The notes: generated by a model not told the origin, from the sequence alone. A stretch of 64,000 nt of DNA from Porphyromonas sp. (GCA_022772085.1 JALFBN010000003.1:248001-312000), one strand, 5' to 3'. Positions 20,475-30,402 are shown, counted from the stretch's first letter. A program made the numbers and translations.

Positions 20475-22007
20475 ATGGCTGAGATCAAGTCGGTTCGGAT
20501 ATTGGGATCCGGAACGAGTACAGGAGTTCCCGAAGTGGGGTGTTATTGTAGCACCTGCCTAAGTCAAGATTCCAAAGACAAACGAACGAGGACTTCTGTT
20601 TTGATAGAAACATCGGAAGGGAAAAACATCCTTTTGGATTGCAGCCCTGACTTTCGGGAACAAGCAATCAAAGCCGGTGTTGATCGCTTGGATGCCATTA
20701 TACTCAGTCATGAGCATTACGATCACATCGCCGGGCTGGATGATCTGCGCACCATTGCGTGGGCTAAGGATCTCCCCATATACGCAGAAAAACGAGTTCT
20801 AGATGCCATTCGTAATCGACTACATTACTATTTTGGATCCAATCCTTATCTAGGGACTCCTAGACTCAAACTACAAGAAATCTCCATATCCCCCTTTCGA
20901 ATAGAGGGATTGGAGGTTATTCCCATACGTGTGTATCACGGCAAACTTCCCATTACGGGCTACCGAATTGGGGATTTCGCATTTCTAACCGATCTCAAGA
21001 CCATTGAGCAGAACGAGGTAAAAAAACTACGGGGAGTAGATACACTACTCATTAACGGACTTCGTTTTACCAAACCCCACCCTACTCATCAGACGATTGA
21101 GGAGGCTGTTGCTCTCAGTCAAGAGGTTAATGCACGCCAATCATTTATCATTCACCTGTCCCATCATGCACCTCAGCAATCGCTATTAGAGACTAAGCTC
21201 CCCCATGGAGTGCAGGCTAGCTATGATGGAATGAGATTGGAGCGAATAGGTACCCATCTAGAGCTAGCGACCCGTGAAGAGACCAGTTTCAAGTCATCAT
21301 CAAGCATTCCTTACAACTTCCGAGATTGCCATGAGATCTGCTATACAGAGGCCTATGCACTCCAAAAAGAATTGTTCCGGAGATCCATTGATCAAAAGAG
21401 CAGAGGAGAACGTCCTCTGAATACGCTTCTATTCTGTGAACATGAACCCGTTTTCACCCTTGGGAAGCACGGCAAAGAGAGTAACCTACTCATCTCCGAA
21501 GAAATACTTCGTTCCCGAGGAGTAAATCTTCACCACATAGATAGAGGTGGGGATATTACCTATCATGGCCCCGGACAGATCACGGGTTACCCCATCTTCG
21601 ATCTCGAACAATTCGGCATGGGGATCAAACAATACATCTACACACTGGAGGAGTGCATTATTGACACACTGCGCGTTAATGGCATCCAAGGAGAGCGTTT
21701 GGATGGTGCAACGGGCGTTTGGATTGAACCACACACACCTAGAGCTCGTAAGATTTGTGCCATCGGAGTGCATTCGTCTCGCTATGTTACACTTCATGGT
21801 TTTGCCCTTAATGTATTCACAGACCTATCTTATTTCTCATGGATCAATCCCTGTGGATTTACCAATAAAGGAGTAACCTCCATGGCTCAAGAGATGGACA
21901 AACCAACTACACTCGACTTGGTCAAACAACAACTAGAGGAGGCTTTTCATAGACACTTCTACCAAGCCTACAAAAGAAGATCGTCCATTCAAAAGGGCCT
22001 TTTTTGA
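20475..22007 (+). CDS. lipB: Fusion of PhnP-like metallo-beta-lactamase-fold hydrolase and LipB octanoyltransferase
   Basis: 510 residues, about twice the usual LipB length. Residues 1-255 form an MBL-fold domain with the metal motif H79-x-H81-x-D83-H84 and further His residues in HLSHHAP, of the PhnP/cAMP-phosphodiesterase-like type. After a Ser-rich linker (about 265-280), residues 285-500 are a lipoyl(octanoyl) transferase. It has HEPVFTLGKHGK, RGGDITYHGPGQ, Lys426 in ARKICAIGV and the acyl-carrying Cys460 in NPCGFTNKG. LipB moves octanoyl groups from ACP to lipoyl domains. The frame is continuous with no sign of a shift, so the fusion appears real. The MBL substrate is unknown. Confidence 0.9.
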   Translation: MAEIKSVRILGSGTSTGVPEVGCYCSTCLSQDSKDKRTRTSVLIETSEGKNILLDCSPDFREQAIKAGVDRLDAIILSHEHYDHIAGLDDLRTIAWAKDLPIYAEKRVLDAIRNRLHYYFGSNPYLGTPRLKLQEISISPFRIEGLEVIPIRVYHGKLPITGYRIGDFAFLTDLKTIEQNEVKKLRGVDTLLINGLRFTKPHPTHQTIEEAVALSQEVNARQSFIIHLSHHAPQQSLLETKLPHGVQASYDGMRLERIGTHLELATREETSFKSSSSIPYNFRDCHEICYTEAYALQKELFRRSIDQKSRGERPLNTLLFCEHEPVFTLGKHGKESNLLISEEILRSRGVNLHHIDRGGDITYHGPGQITGYPIFDLEQFGMGIKQYIYTLEECIIDTLRVNGIQGERLDGATGVWIEPHTPRARKICAIGVHSSRYVTLHGFALNVFTDLSYFSWINPCGFTNKGVTSMAQEMDKPTTLDLVKQQLEEAFHRHFYQAYKRRSSIQKGLF

Positions 22008-22027
22008 ACTAATGTTAGTGCTATAAA

Positions 22028-22215
22028 ATGGATAAGGAATCAAGAGACTTAGAGGAGGCTCTAACGGCAGCAGAAGCCATTGGAGACGATACGTTACGAA
22101 AAAAATCTAAAGGTTTCTCTGTACCCAACTCCTTTACTCAAGGAGAAAGCCAGCAGCACAGTAGATGAGAGCCTCTCGTCAAGGATTCCAAAACGGGACA
22201 ATTTACAGGAAATGA
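22028..22215 (+). pseudogene. Decayed C-terminal remnant of a YpfJ-family neutral zinc metallopeptidase
   Basis: A 46-codon frame from 22028 translates to a segment beginning [12 protein letters not shown] and containing [10 protein letters not shown] and [12 protein letters not shown]. From memory this closely parallels the C-terminal end of E. coli YpfJ (DLEEALNAAQAIGDD, VPDSFTHGTSQQ). Just before its stop the match moves to another frame, where SRQGFQNGTIYRK continues the expected RGF-G pattern and ends at 22213-22215. There is thus at least one frameshift and a lost N-terminal catalytic part (no HExxH). No function is expected. Confidence 0.75.
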
Positions 22216-22240
22216 ATTACAACTATAAACAACAAACCAT

Positions 22241-23143
22241 ATGAATAAGAAACATCGAATTGCAATTGTAGGCTACGGCAACATAGGTCATTATGCCTTC
22301 CAAGCTATAAAATCTTCTCCTGATTTTGAATTAGCAGGGGTCATCCGAAGGGATCCCCATGCCGAGCAACCTGTAGAACTCCAAGGAATACCCGTCGTTC
22401 GTTCCATTGATGATTTGAGTGATGTTCATGTAGCATTACTCTGCACCCCGACGCGTTCAGTGGAAAAATTTGCCCTAGAGATCCTTGCAAAAGGCATTGC
22501 CACGGTAGACACCTTCGATATTCATAGTGACATCGTAACCCTTCGTCGCTCACTAAACACCACAGCCCAAGCCCATAATACTACGGCAGTCTTATCAGCA
22601 GGGTGGGACCCCGGTAGCGACTCCATGGTTAGAACGATCATGGAAGCAATCGTACCCAATGGGATTACCTACACTAACTTTGGCCCTGGTATGAGTATGG
22701 GGCACACTGTTGCAGTAAAGGCAATAGAGGGTGTGGAGCGGGCTTTATCTATGACAATCCCCATTGGCACGGGATTGCATCGTCGTATGGTATATATCGA
22801 ATTAAAACCGGGATATAATGGCGAAGATGTCGCTGAGCGCATCAAAACAGACGATTACTTTGCGCATGACGAGACGCACGTTATGGTTGTGGACAATGTA
22901 GATCGACTCATCGATATGGGGCATGGTGTTTCTATGAACCGCAAGGGCGTTTCGGGAGAGACACACAACCAACTCCTCAACTTTGAGATGAAAATCAACA
23001 ACCCTGCACTAACGGCTCAGGTAATGATCTGCGCAGCTCGAGCAGCTTTAAGGATGCCGGCTGGAGCTTACACCCTGCCCGAGATCGCCCCCGTAGATCT
23101 CTTGCCCGGAGATCGCGAGGAGTGGATCAGAAGGCTTTGCTAA
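22241..23143 (+). CDS. ddh: meso-Diaminopimelate D-dehydrogenase
   Basis: NADP-dependent enzyme that makes meso-DAP from tetrahydrodipicolinate in one step, for lysine and peptidoglycan. 300 residues. It has the Rossmann motif [10 protein letters not shown] at the N terminus, the CTPTRSV and DTFDIH segments, and GWDPGSDSM, all typical of Ddh. This one-step route is found in Porphyromonas and relatives. The 3' end overlaps an alternative upstream GTG of lgt, but not the ATG chosen here. Confidence 0.95.
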   Translation: MNKKHRIAIVGYGNIGHYAFQAIKSSPDFELAGVIRRDPHAEQPVELQGIPVVRSIDDLSDVHVALLCTPTRSVEKFALEILAKGIATVDTFDIHSDIVTLRRSLNTTAQAHNTTAVLSAGWDPGSDSMVRTIMEAIVPNGITYTNFGPGMSMGHTVAVKAIEGVERALSMTIPIGTGLHRRMVYIELKPGYNGEDVAERIKTDDYFAHDETHVMVVDNVDRLIDMGHGVSMNRKGVSGETHNQLLNFEMKINNPALTAQVMICAARAALRMPAGAYTLPEIAPVDLLPGDREEWIRRLC

Positions 23144-23169
23144 CAAACTTAGAAATAAACACCGAAGAT

Positions 23170-24033
23170 ATGCTAACACTCAATGCGATAACTTGGGATA
23201 TAGATCCTACCCTATTTACTATTTTTGGACTAGAAGTTCGTTGGTATAGCCTCCTATTTAGTATTGGACTTCTCCTATTAGGACCCTATATAGAGCACCG
23301 TATATGGAAGAGAGAGCAACTACCCACCGCTTGGATTGAAAAGCTTTGGTGGTATATTGTTATCAGTACCATTATTGGAGCTAGGCTCGGACATTGCCTT
23401 TTTTACGATCCTGGTTACTATCTAGCGAATCCCATAGAGATATTAAAAACATGGGAAGGAGGATTGGCAAGCCACGGAGGAACCATCGGGATTATCATCG
23501 CCGTATGGATCTTCTCTCGGCGCGTAACCCATAAGCCTATCATTTGGACATTGGACCGTCTTGCTGTGCCGGTAGGACTTGTTGCCGCTATGATCCGTAT
23601 TGGCAACCTTATGAATAGCGAGATCTTTGGTGTACCAACGGATCTGCCTTGGGCTATCCGCTTTATCAAATCTCCCGAATATCTAGCCTTAAATACTGAT
23701 ATGGGATGCCACCCCACAGCTATATATGAAGCATTAGCCTATCTCATCGTCTTTGGCATTTGCTGCTGGCTTTATTGGAGGCGAGATGCAGCACGCCGAC
23801 GTCCGGGACTTATTTTGGGATGGTTCCTCTTTGGAACATTTGCCGCACGACTCGTTATCGAACGACTTAAGTTTGTCCAAGAAGCCTGGGAACTGCGCTG
23901 GGTAGAGACCATTGGATTAAACCAAGGTCAAATACTCAGTATCCCCTTCGTTATCGCAGGGATTGCCCTTATCGTGTACGCACTGCGCCGCCCAGCTCTA
24001 GAGGTTGCACCTCTACCTGAGAAAAAGAAGTAA
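23170..24033 (+). CDS. lgt: Prolipoprotein diacylglyceryl transferase
   Basis: Inner-membrane enzyme that attaches diacylglycerol to the lipobox cysteine of prolipoproteins. ATG 23170 gives 287 residues; an in-frame GTG at 23122 overlaps ddh and is less likely. About seven hydrophobic segments. Key motifs are seen: [27 protein letters not shown] (with the essential His) and the [12 protein letters not shown] signature with the essential Arg. The C-terminal tail is Lys rich. Several lipoproteins in this window depend on it. Confidence 0.94.
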   Translation: MLTLNAITWDIDPTLFTIFGLEVRWYSLLFSIGLLLLGPYIEHRIWKREQLPTAWIEKLWWYIVISTIIGARLGHCLFYDPGYYLANPIEILKTWEGGLASHGGTIGIIIAVWIFSRRVTHKPIIWTLDRLAVPVGLVAAMIRIGNLMNSEIFGVPTDLPWAIRFIKSPEYLALNTDMGCHPTAIYEALAYLIVFGICCWLYWRRDAARRRPGLILGWFLFGTFAARLVIERLKFVQEAWELRWVETIGLNQGQILSIPFVIAGIALIVYALRRPALEVAPLPEKKK

Positions 24034-24056
24034 GAATAAATCATCATAAATACACT

Positions 24057-25274
24057 ATGATTCCTCAAATAAACATTACCGAATCCATTTACTATGTTGG
24101 TGTAAACGATCGCACCAAAGACCTCTTCGAGAGCATGTGGCCCCTACCTCATGGGGTAAGTTATAACTCTTATCTTATTGTTGACGAGAAGATAACTCTT
24201 ATAGACACTGTGGATATTTGCTACTCCGAACAGTTCTTTCGTCAGATCGAGCGCATCATTGGAGATCGTCCCATAGACTACCTAGTAGTCAATCATATGG
24301 AGCCCGACCACAGTGGTTCTATCGGAATGTTACAGCGTCGCTACCCCAACATCAAAATTGTTGGTAACAAGAAAACATTCAATATGTTGCAGGCCTATTA
24401 TCCCGATTTAAGCGCAGAGTTCATCACCGTAAACGAAGGCGATGTACTGGATACAGGGGGTCGCAAACTCACCTTTATCATGGCACCCATGGTACATTGG
24501 CCCGAAGTGATGTTTACCTATGATCCAACGGATGGTGTCCTCTTCTCGGCAGATGCCTTTGGTACCTTCGGTTCTCTAGACTCCCATGTACTTGATCACA
24601 AACTCAGTTTGGAGAACTATTATAATGAAATGTACCGCTACTACTCCTGTATAGTAGGCAAATATGGACCTTTCGTACAGAAAGCACTTGCAAAAATGTT
24701 GGGGATGAACCTTACGATCAATGCTGTCTGTTCTACTCACGGCCCTGTATGGACGGGCGAGGGCTTTCCTCGAGCTCTAGCCATTTACGACCAACTGAGC
24801 AAATACGACACAGCCAAAGGTGCCGTAGTTCTTTACGGAAGTATGTATGGCAATACAACAGTGATGGCCGACATGGTAGCCCGAGGACTTGGAGAAGCAG
24901 GAATCAAGGATGTAATTTGTCATGACGTGTCTCGCACCAATCCCTCCTATATCTTACGTGACCTCTTCCGCTATCGCGCCCTTGTTATCGGAAGTCCGAC
25001 CTACAGCAACGAGATCTATATGCCGATACAAAATGTACTCAATATGATCCGCCTACGCGAAGTAAAAAATCATATCTGCGGTATATTTGGCTCTTGTTCT
25101 TGGGCCGGTCAGGCGGTACGCAAGCTAACTCCATTTGCTGAAGAGATGGGCTGGGAGCTCGTGGGAGATCCCATAGAACAGATGGGTGCCCCAAATGAAG
25201 GAGACCTGAATAAAGCCTTTGAACTTGGGAAACAAATTGCTCAACGTCTACACGAATTGTACCCCGAAGACTGA
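24057..25274 (+). CDS. A-type flavoprotein (flavodiiron protein)
   Basis: Reduces O2 and/or NO to protect the anaerobe. 405 residues. It has an N-terminal MBL-fold diiron domain with the H-x-E-x-D-H motif in NHMEPDHSG and a further His in MVHWPEV. The C-terminal flavodoxin domain (about 260-400) opens with VVLYGSMYGNT, which binds FMN. No rubredoxin domain is fused, so an external electron donor is needed. The metal ligands are of the catalytically active type. A strong terminator lies 14 bp after the stop. Confidence 0.95.
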   Translation: MIPQINITESIYYVGVNDRTKDLFESMWPLPHGVSYNSYLIVDEKITLIDTVDICYSEQFFRQIERIIGDRPIDYLVVNHMEPDHSGSIGMLQRRYPNIKIVGNKKTFNMLQAYYPDLSAEFITVNEGDVLDTGGRKLTFIMAPMVHWPEVMFTYDPTDGVLFSADAFGTFGSLDSHVLDHKLSLENYYNEMYRYYSCIVGKYGPFVQKALAKMLGMNLTINAVCSTHGPVWTGEGFPRALAIYDQLSKYDTAKGAVVLYGSMYGNTTVMADMVARGLGEAGIKDVICHDVSRTNPSYILRDLFRYRALVIGSPTYSNEIYMPIQNVLNMIRLREVKNHICGIFGSCSWAGQAVRKLTPFAEEMGWELVGDPIEQMGAPNEGDLNKAFELGKQIAQRLHELYPED

Positions 25275-25288
25275 TCAAATATCGAATA

Positions 25289-25337
25289 AGACCTACTGCT
25301 AAACGATTTGGCTCGTTTTGTAGTAGGTCTCTTTTTT
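25289..25337 (+). terminator. Rho-independent terminator
   Basis: AGACCTACT (25289-25297) pairs with AGTAGGTCT (25322-25330); the stem continues inward through AAACGA/TCGTTT with a few mismatches. The hairpin is followed by CTTTTTT. It ends the ddh-lgt-flavoprotein transcript, and read-through would be needed to reach the lipoprotein gene. Confidence 0.9.
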
Positions 25338-25361
25338 ATTTATTCTTCTAGGAGAAATACT

Positions 25362-26534
25362 ATGAGCCGATCCATTCTTATTGGCATACTTATTGCGTTC
25401 TCAGTTGGTCTACTGACCTCTTGCAAACAGCAAGGGGGGGAACAAGATGGAGAGAATAAGGATACGCTTGAAGCAACAGGAGATTCTATCTCGCAGATCA
25501 CCGTAGAATACGCTGAAGGATTCCGAGTAAAATATATTCCCGGCGTGGCTCTCATATCCATTTCGGATCCTCAATCTCCCAAAGAATCGACCCAATATCA
25601 CTTTGCCTTAATCCAAGATCCAGAAAACTATAATAAGGAGGAGATCCCTGAAGGTTATGTCTCTATCCCCCTGCCCACCCGCAAAGTCGTCTGCATGACA
25701 ACCCTGCAACTCTCCAACTTCATTGCCCTAGGGGCATTGGATAACATTGTAGGCATTAGCAGCACCCGACACCTATTTAATACCGACATCAAGGCTTTAC
25801 AGCACTCGGGAAAGATCCAAAAGATCGGCATCGAAGGCAATTTCGATCGGGAAGTGGTAATGGGCATTGATCCTGATATTATACTGATATCACCCTTCAA
25901 ACGAGGGGGGTACGATGATTTGAAAGAGATTGACATTCCTCTGGTACCACACCTTGGATACAAAGAAAATAGCCCTCTAGGCCAGGCCGAATGGGTTAAA
26001 TTTGTGGGATTATTACTGGGTAAAGAAAAAGAGGCTAATGCTTACTTCGCTCAAGTTCGAGATGAATATAATCGATGGAAAGAGATCGCAAGCCACGTAA
26101 CCCACAGACCTACAGTTTTTAGTGGTGATCTCAAGGGAGGAGCTTGGTATGTCGTCGGGGGAAAAAGTTTTCTTGCTCAACTATTTCATGATGCAGGGGC
26201 AGATTATTTCCTCAAAGATGATCCCAATACGGGTGGTGTCACTCTGGACTTTGAAACGATCTACAGCCGAGCAGCCGATGTAGACTATTGGCGTATCCTA
26301 AGTAGCTTCGATGGCACATTTTCGTACGACGCCCTTTTGGCGCAGGATGAGCGGTATGCAGATTTCAAAGCCTTTAAGGAAAAAGGGGTTATCCACTGCA
26401 ACCTAAAGACTACGCCCTACTACGAATCGGCCATCATACACCCGGACCTTCTTCTCAAGGACTTTATCAAGGTATTTCACCCCGACTTATTGCCGAACTA
26501 TTCCCCCACCTACTACCACTTGATGGGGCATTAA
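25362..26534 (+). CDS. ABC transporter substrate-binding lipoprotein (BtuF/FecB type)
   Basis: Captures a metal chelate, haem or cobalamin for the permease encoded next. ATG 25362, behind AGGAGAAA, gives 390 residues with lipobox LTSC and lipidated Cys21. The frame is open further upstream but that part lies across the terminator. It has a class III binding-protein fold, with KVVCMTTLQLSN and DNIVGI in the first lobe and a long linking helix. The ligand cannot be told from sequence. It belongs with the permease and ATPase that follow. Confidence 0.88.
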   Translation: MSRSILIGILIAFSVGLLTSCKQQGGEQDGENKDTLEATGDSISQITVEYAEGFRVKYIPGVALISISDPQSPKESTQYHFALIQDPENYNKEEIPEGYVSIPLPTRKVVCMTTLQLSNFIALGALDNIVGISSTRHLFNTDIKALQHSGKIQKIGIEGNFDREVVMGIDPDIILISPFKRGGYDDLKEIDIPLVPHLGYKENSPLGQAEWVKFVGLLLGKEKEANAYFAQVRDEYNRWKEIASHVTHRPTVFSGDLKGGAWYVVGGKSFLAQLFHDAGADYFLKDDPNTGGVTLDFETIYSRAADVDYWRILSSFDGTFSYDALLAQDERYADFKAFKEKGVIHCNLKTTPYYESAIIHPDLLLKDFIKVFHPDLLPNYSPTYYHLMGH

Positions 26535-26571
26535 ATCAGAGGTAACTACAAACTGTACAATTCTCTGTCCT

Positions 26572-27615
26572 ATGAAGCAGCTCTCACTCTCATCCAAAAT
26601 CATGGCTCTTTTTGGGGGTATTGTGCTATTATTCCTACTAAATCTATCTCTCGGTTCACTCTCTATCCCTGTCAAAGATATCTGGAATATCTGTTTAGGA
26701 GATAGAGAAGGTGTTGATCCTATTTGGATCAATATCGTGACCAAATCACGCCTTCCTCAATCCATTACAGCAATCTCCGCAGGAGCAGGACTTGCGGTAA
26801 GTGGGCTATTCATGCAAACGGTTTTTAGGAATCCTCTAGCGGGGCCCTCTGTATTAGGAATCAGCTCAGGAGCGAGCCTTGGAGTTGCGTTGGTAGTACT
26901 CCTTTCGGGTAGTCTCGGTGGGATTATACTGAGTTCTTTAGGTGTTTTGGGAGAGCTTGCTGTCACACTCGGAGCTACACTCGGAGCCTTATCAGTGATG
27001 ATCATCATTGCCTATGTATCCCAAAAAGTAAAAGGAAATGTGACACTACTGATCATCGGAGTCATGATCGGGTATGTAGCTAACGCTGTAATTGGAGTAC
27101 TTAAATACTTCAGTGTAGAGGAGGATATAAAGGCTTATGTCGTATGGGGGCTGGGTAGTTTCTCCCGCATTGGACCCTCACAAGTCCCACTCTTTAGCCT
27201 TACGATACTCCTACTTCTCCTATTGAGTATTCTACTCATCAAGACCCTAAACCTGATGCTCTTGGGGGAAAATTATGCTCGTAGCCTCGGACTTAATATC
27301 AAGAGGGCACGATTGCTTATCATATCAACCTCTGGGATATTCGTTGCTGTGGTCACTGCTTTTTGTGGGCCTATCATCTTTTTGGGATTGGCTGTTCCAC
27401 ACCTTTGCCGTGCACTATTTCAGACCTCTGACCATCGTATACTGTTACCAACTTCTATACTCGTGGGAGGAGCGATGGCCCTTTTGTGCAACCTCATTGC
27501 ACGTCTTCCGGGATTAGAGGGAGCTTTGCCCATCAACTCTGTAACGGCACTCATCGGAGCTCCTATTGTTATATCCGTTCTATTCAAAAGGCACCGAGGA
27601 GAAATCAAGGAATAG
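26572..27615 (+). CDS. FecCD-family ABC transporter permease
   Basis: 347 residues with about ten hydrophobic helices. It has the family motif LPQSITAISAGAGLAVSGLFMQT near residues 62-84 (cited here by position) and the late GPIIFLGLAVPHLCR and NSVTALIGAP segments of the iron-siderophore/cobalamin/haem importers. A single permease gene implies a homodimer. It is followed directly by the ATPase gene, whose ATG abuts the permease stop. Confidence 0.93.
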   Translation: MKQLSLSSKIMALFGGIVLLFLLNLSLGSLSIPVKDIWNICLGDREGVDPIWINIVTKSRLPQSITAISAGAGLAVSGLFMQTVFRNPLAGPSVLGISSGASLGVALVVLLSGSLGGIILSSLGVLGELAVTLGATLGALSVMIIIAYVSQKVKGNVTLLIIGVMIGYVANAVIGVLKYFSVEEDIKAYVVWGLGSFSRIGPSQVPLFSLTILLLLLLSILLIKTLNLMLLGENYARSLGLNIKRARLLIISTSGIFVAVVTAFCGPIIFLGLAVPHLCRALFQTSDHRILLPTSILVGGAMALLCNLIARLPGLEGALPINSVTALIGAPIVISVLFKRHRGEIKE

Positions 27616-28623
27616 ATGATGAAAAATCCTTGCATTACACTGGATCACCTAAGTACAGGCTACCGAGGGCAACGGGAACAACATCTGGTATCCTCTGACC
27701 TCTCCGCCTCTCTGTATCAAGGAGAACTAACCTGTTTATTGGGAGCAAATGGAGCGGGTAAATCGACCTTGCTTTATACATTATCAGGATTTATCCCGAG
27801 AAGTTCTGGGAAGATTACTCTACTTGGCAAAGAACTTTCGTCCTATAAAACCAATCAACTTGCTCATGTCATTGCTGTTGTGCTAACGGAAAGATGCGAT
27901 TTACGTAACGTATCCGTGTTTGACATGGTCGCCTTGGGACGAAGCCCTCACACGGGTTTTTGGGGTAAGCTAACAGCAACAGACCAAGAGTTTGTCACAA
28001 AGACAATTCGAGACATTGGGATCGAAAACTTGCAAGATCGAATGATGCATACCCTAAGTGATGGGGAGAGACAAAAGGTGATGATCGCCAAAGCCTTAGC
28101 ACAGGAGACTCCTATTATTTTTTTGGATGAACCTACGGCATTTTTGGACTTTCCCGCTAAGGTAGAAGTAATGCAACTCTTGGCTCGTATAGCCCATACA
28201 CACAAAAAAAGTATTTTCCTCAGTACGCATGATTTGGAGCTCGCCCTCCGCATTGCAGATAAAGTATGGGTTCTGGAAAAAGGGGTGGGACTCTCCGTTG
28301 GAACGCCCGAAGATTTGGCGTTGAATGGCACGCTTCAACGTTTTTTCCAAGGACGAGGAGTACAATTCGACGCGCACACGGGACTTTTTACGCTAGAGGA
28401 TCATACCACTCGATATATCGCACTCTCGGGTTTGACTGACAATCGTCGAGAAATGGTTGCAAAAGCACTCTCTCGGTATCATATCGGAGTAAAAACTTTC
28501 AAAACAGAGCCTAACGATGAAGAACAGATCGAAATCCTCAGTGATCAATTCATCTACCACTCTAAGGGAGAAAAGTACAGAGCCTCTTCCATCGAAAGTC
28601 TTCTCAATTACGTCTTGGACTAG
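27616..28623 (+). CDS. ABC transporter ATP-binding protein (FecE/BtuD type)
   Basis: 335 residues. It has Walker A GANGAGKST (about residue 45), a signature LSDGERQKV that differs slightly from LSGGQ, and Walker B IIFLDEPT. The ATPase core ends near residue 235; about 100 more residues follow (from GRGVQFDAH onward), with no motif recognised, longer than most family members. It powers uptake by the preceding permease and binding protein. It starts next to the permease stop and faces the convergent patatin gene 33 bp away. Confidence 0.93.
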   Translation: MMKNPCITLDHLSTGYRGQREQHLVSSDLSASLYQGELTCLLGANGAGKSTLLYTLSGFIPRSSGKITLLGKELSSYKTNQLAHVIAVVLTERCDLRNVSVFDMVALGRSPHTGFWGKLTATDQEFVTKTIRDIGIENLQDRMMHTLSDGERQKVMIAKALAQETPIIFLDEPTAFLDFPAKVEVMQLLARIAHTHKKSIFLSTHDLELALRIADKVWVLEKGVGLSVGTPEDLALNGTLQRFFQGRGVQFDAHTGLFTLEDHTTRYIALSGLTDNRREMVAKALSRYHIGVKTFKTEPNDEEQIEILSDQFIYHSKGEKYRASSIESLLNYVLD

Positions 28624-28656
28624 AAAAATTATAGGCTTTTGCAGATCGTATTTTAT

Positions 28657-29436
28657 CTACTCTGAAGCCGATCGCATGGGTAATAACCGTTCCATATTGC
28701 TCCGCTTAGCCAAGCGATACCCCAAAGCCATAATCTCGGCGGCACTACTTACCTCAAACATCCCATACTTCGTCACTTGAAGCGTCTCTAGAAGGAGATC
28801 GCATGCCTCTTTATCCACACGTGCATTTTGACGAAAAACCAGTTGCCAAGAGCGTTCTGCCACACCCCGAATCGTCTTTTTGTAACGTCGGAATGTTTCA
28901 GGTCCCAGATTAACACCAATGACCTTATCACATTCCTCCCGAATCACTGTTACAGGGAAGTTACGAAAAAGACCTCCATCCACGTAAGAAATCTTGTCGA
29001 TGATCACCGGTTGAAAAAGCACAGGAATGCTACACGATGCCACGATGCGCTCGGGTAATGATCCCTCTGAAAAAACCATTTGTACACCATTATCCAAATC
29101 GGTGGCAACGATGCGAAGTGGTATCGGAAGCTCCTCCATATTTTGGTGATGCAAGTATGTACGAAGCCGCTCCATGAAATTTTTAGTTGAAAACATCCCT
29201 CCACGCTTGGGTAAAAGGGAGGTCATCCCCCGAAAACCGACAGATGAGAATATATCGAAGATCTCTTGAGGAGTGTGACCATCGGCATAGAAAGCTCCCA
29301 TAATGGCCCCGGCACTAGTACCTGCTATGATATCAGGTTTTAATCCAATCTCATCCATATATTGAAGGACTCCTAAATGAGCAAAACCTTTTATGCTCCC
29401 ACCACTTAGAGCCAACCCTATTTTATATCGAACCAT
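28657..29436 (-). CDS. Patatin-like phospholipase
   Basis: Acyl hydrolase, bacterial RssA-like patatin. 259 residues, no signal peptide. The oxyanion glycines are in LSGGSIKG (11-17), the nucleophile Ser41 in GTSAG, and the catalytic Asp in the DGG of SYVDGGLF. It is the only host gene on the - strand in this window and stands alone. A TACTTTTG element on its own strand (29510-29517) is a possible promoter. The substrate is likely a membrane phospholipid. Confidence 0.9.
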   Translation of the reverse strand: MVRYKIGLALSGGSIKGFAHLGVLQYMDEIGLKPDIIAGTSAGAIMGAFYADGHTPQEIFDIFSSVGFRGMTSLLPKRGGMFSTKNFMERLRTYLHHQNMEELPIPLRIVATDLDNGVQMVFSEGSLPERIVASCSIPVLFQPVIIDKISYVDGGLFRNFPVTVIREECDKVIGVNLGPETFRRYKKTIRGVAERSWQLVFRQNARVDKEACDLLLETLQVTKYGMFEVSSAAEIMALGYRLAKRSNMERLLPMRSASE

Positions 29437-29940
29437 AATCTTAATGTATAAACTATTTCATCCCTATGGATCATTCTTCCAGGACAATCGGTGGACGATC
29501 ACCGAGGGACAAAAGTACCAAATTGTATTTTCTCCGACACTAAAGCGTAGGCTAAATCTCCTAAAAAATCGAACCCTAAACTTTTTTTTGTTTTAGGCAG
29601 AAAATCAAAAGTTCCCAGGCAGAAATTTCCGATTTCTTGGGCTATACTTTCAGTTTAAGGAACCCATAAACTAAGGGGAGGGGGAAGATCTCCCTCATTG
29701 ATGTGTAGTAATCGGTGATCTGATTTTAGGGAAAATCCTCAAAACCTATACGTTATCTCAAGGAAAAGGCCTACCTTTGCGAATAGTTTGTAACCGTTGC
29801 GTACAGTTCGATCTCGATAACAGAGTACAGAATATGGAAGAGGTCTTGAGAACCAAATCTTTATACTCCAGACTGGGTGCGGTCGGCTAGTCAAGGCGGG
29901 TGCAATACCTAAATGTAACGCATTAAAATAGAAAAGCGAA
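29437..29940. other. Regulatory intergenic region between patatin gene and rpsO
   Basis: No gene seen. On the - strand, CAAAAGTA (29510-29517) is TACTTTTG, a -7 element for the patatin gene. An imperfect inverted repeat CCTAAAC/GTTTTAGG encloses a run of eight T (29575-29597). Two near copies of GGCAGAAA occur around 29596-29630. The + strand -7 element for rpsO is at 29772-29779, leaving a leader of about 155 nt that could hold an S15 autoregulatory site; no fold was proven. Confidence 0.55.
29772..29779 (+). promoter_or_regulatory. -7 promoter element of rpsO
   Basis: TACCTTTG followed by C, a full match to TAnnTTTGC. Its -33 region is weak. The leader to the rpsO ATG is long (about 155 nt). 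Confidence 0.6.
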
Positions 29941-30210
29941 ATGTATTTAGATTCAGCAAAGAAGAAAGAAATCTTCGAAAAGCATGGTCAGTCTGCAACA
30001 GACACCGGTAGCGTAGAAAGCCAAGTGGCCCTCTTCACTTTCCGTATTGCTCACCTTACAGAGCACCTCAAAAGCAACAAAAAGGACTTTGCTACGGCAC
30101 GTGCCCTTAAGATGCTCGTTGGTAAGCGTCGTCGTCTCCTTGACTATGTAGCCAAGAAGGACATTGAGCGTTATCGTAAGCTCATTGCCGAACTTGGTAT
30201 CCGTCGCTAA
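29941..30210 (+). CDS. rpsO: 30S ribosomal protein S15
   Basis: Primary 16S rRNA binding protein of the platform, needed for assembly and the B4 bridge to 23S rRNA. 89 residues, exact family length, with [16 protein letters not shown] near residue 21, LTEHLK, and the [10 protein letters not shown] helix. Expressed from its own promoter with a long leader; S15 represses its own translation in many bacteria. A hairpin follows about 70 bp downstream. Confidence 0.98.
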   Translation: MYLDSAKKKEIFEKHGQSATDTGSVESQVALFTFRIAHLTEHLKSNKKDFATARALKMLVGKRRRLLDYVAKKDIERYRKLIAELGIRR

Positions 30211-30280
30211 AACTCCCCCATCAGAGTAAGGAGACGCTTTCACAAGACAGTCTCTCTATGCCTAGGAGATTAGGGATATT

Positions 30281-30353
30281 GTCACCTCCCACTTCTTGTT
30301 CATAGTCCTCTTGTCACAAGTGGATTGCAAGGAGAGAGAGGTGGCTTTTTTTG
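30281..30353 (+). terminator. Probable terminator after rpsO
   Basis: CACCTC (30283-30288) pairs with GAGGTG (30338-30343), enclosing a second helix CACTT/AAGTG, and is followed by GCTTTTTTTG. The long U run supports termination; the stem is imperfect. Confidence 0.6.
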
Positions 30354-30394
30354 TCCTTTTGAGTAAAGATTCTGCTTCTCTCACACATTATATC

Positions 30395-30402
30395 TATATT
30401 TG
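30395..30402 (+). promoter_or_regulatory. -7 promoter element ahead of sppA
   Basis: TATATTTG fits TAnnTTTG. No clear -33. It lies about 120 bp before the sppA ATG. Confidence 0.4.
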
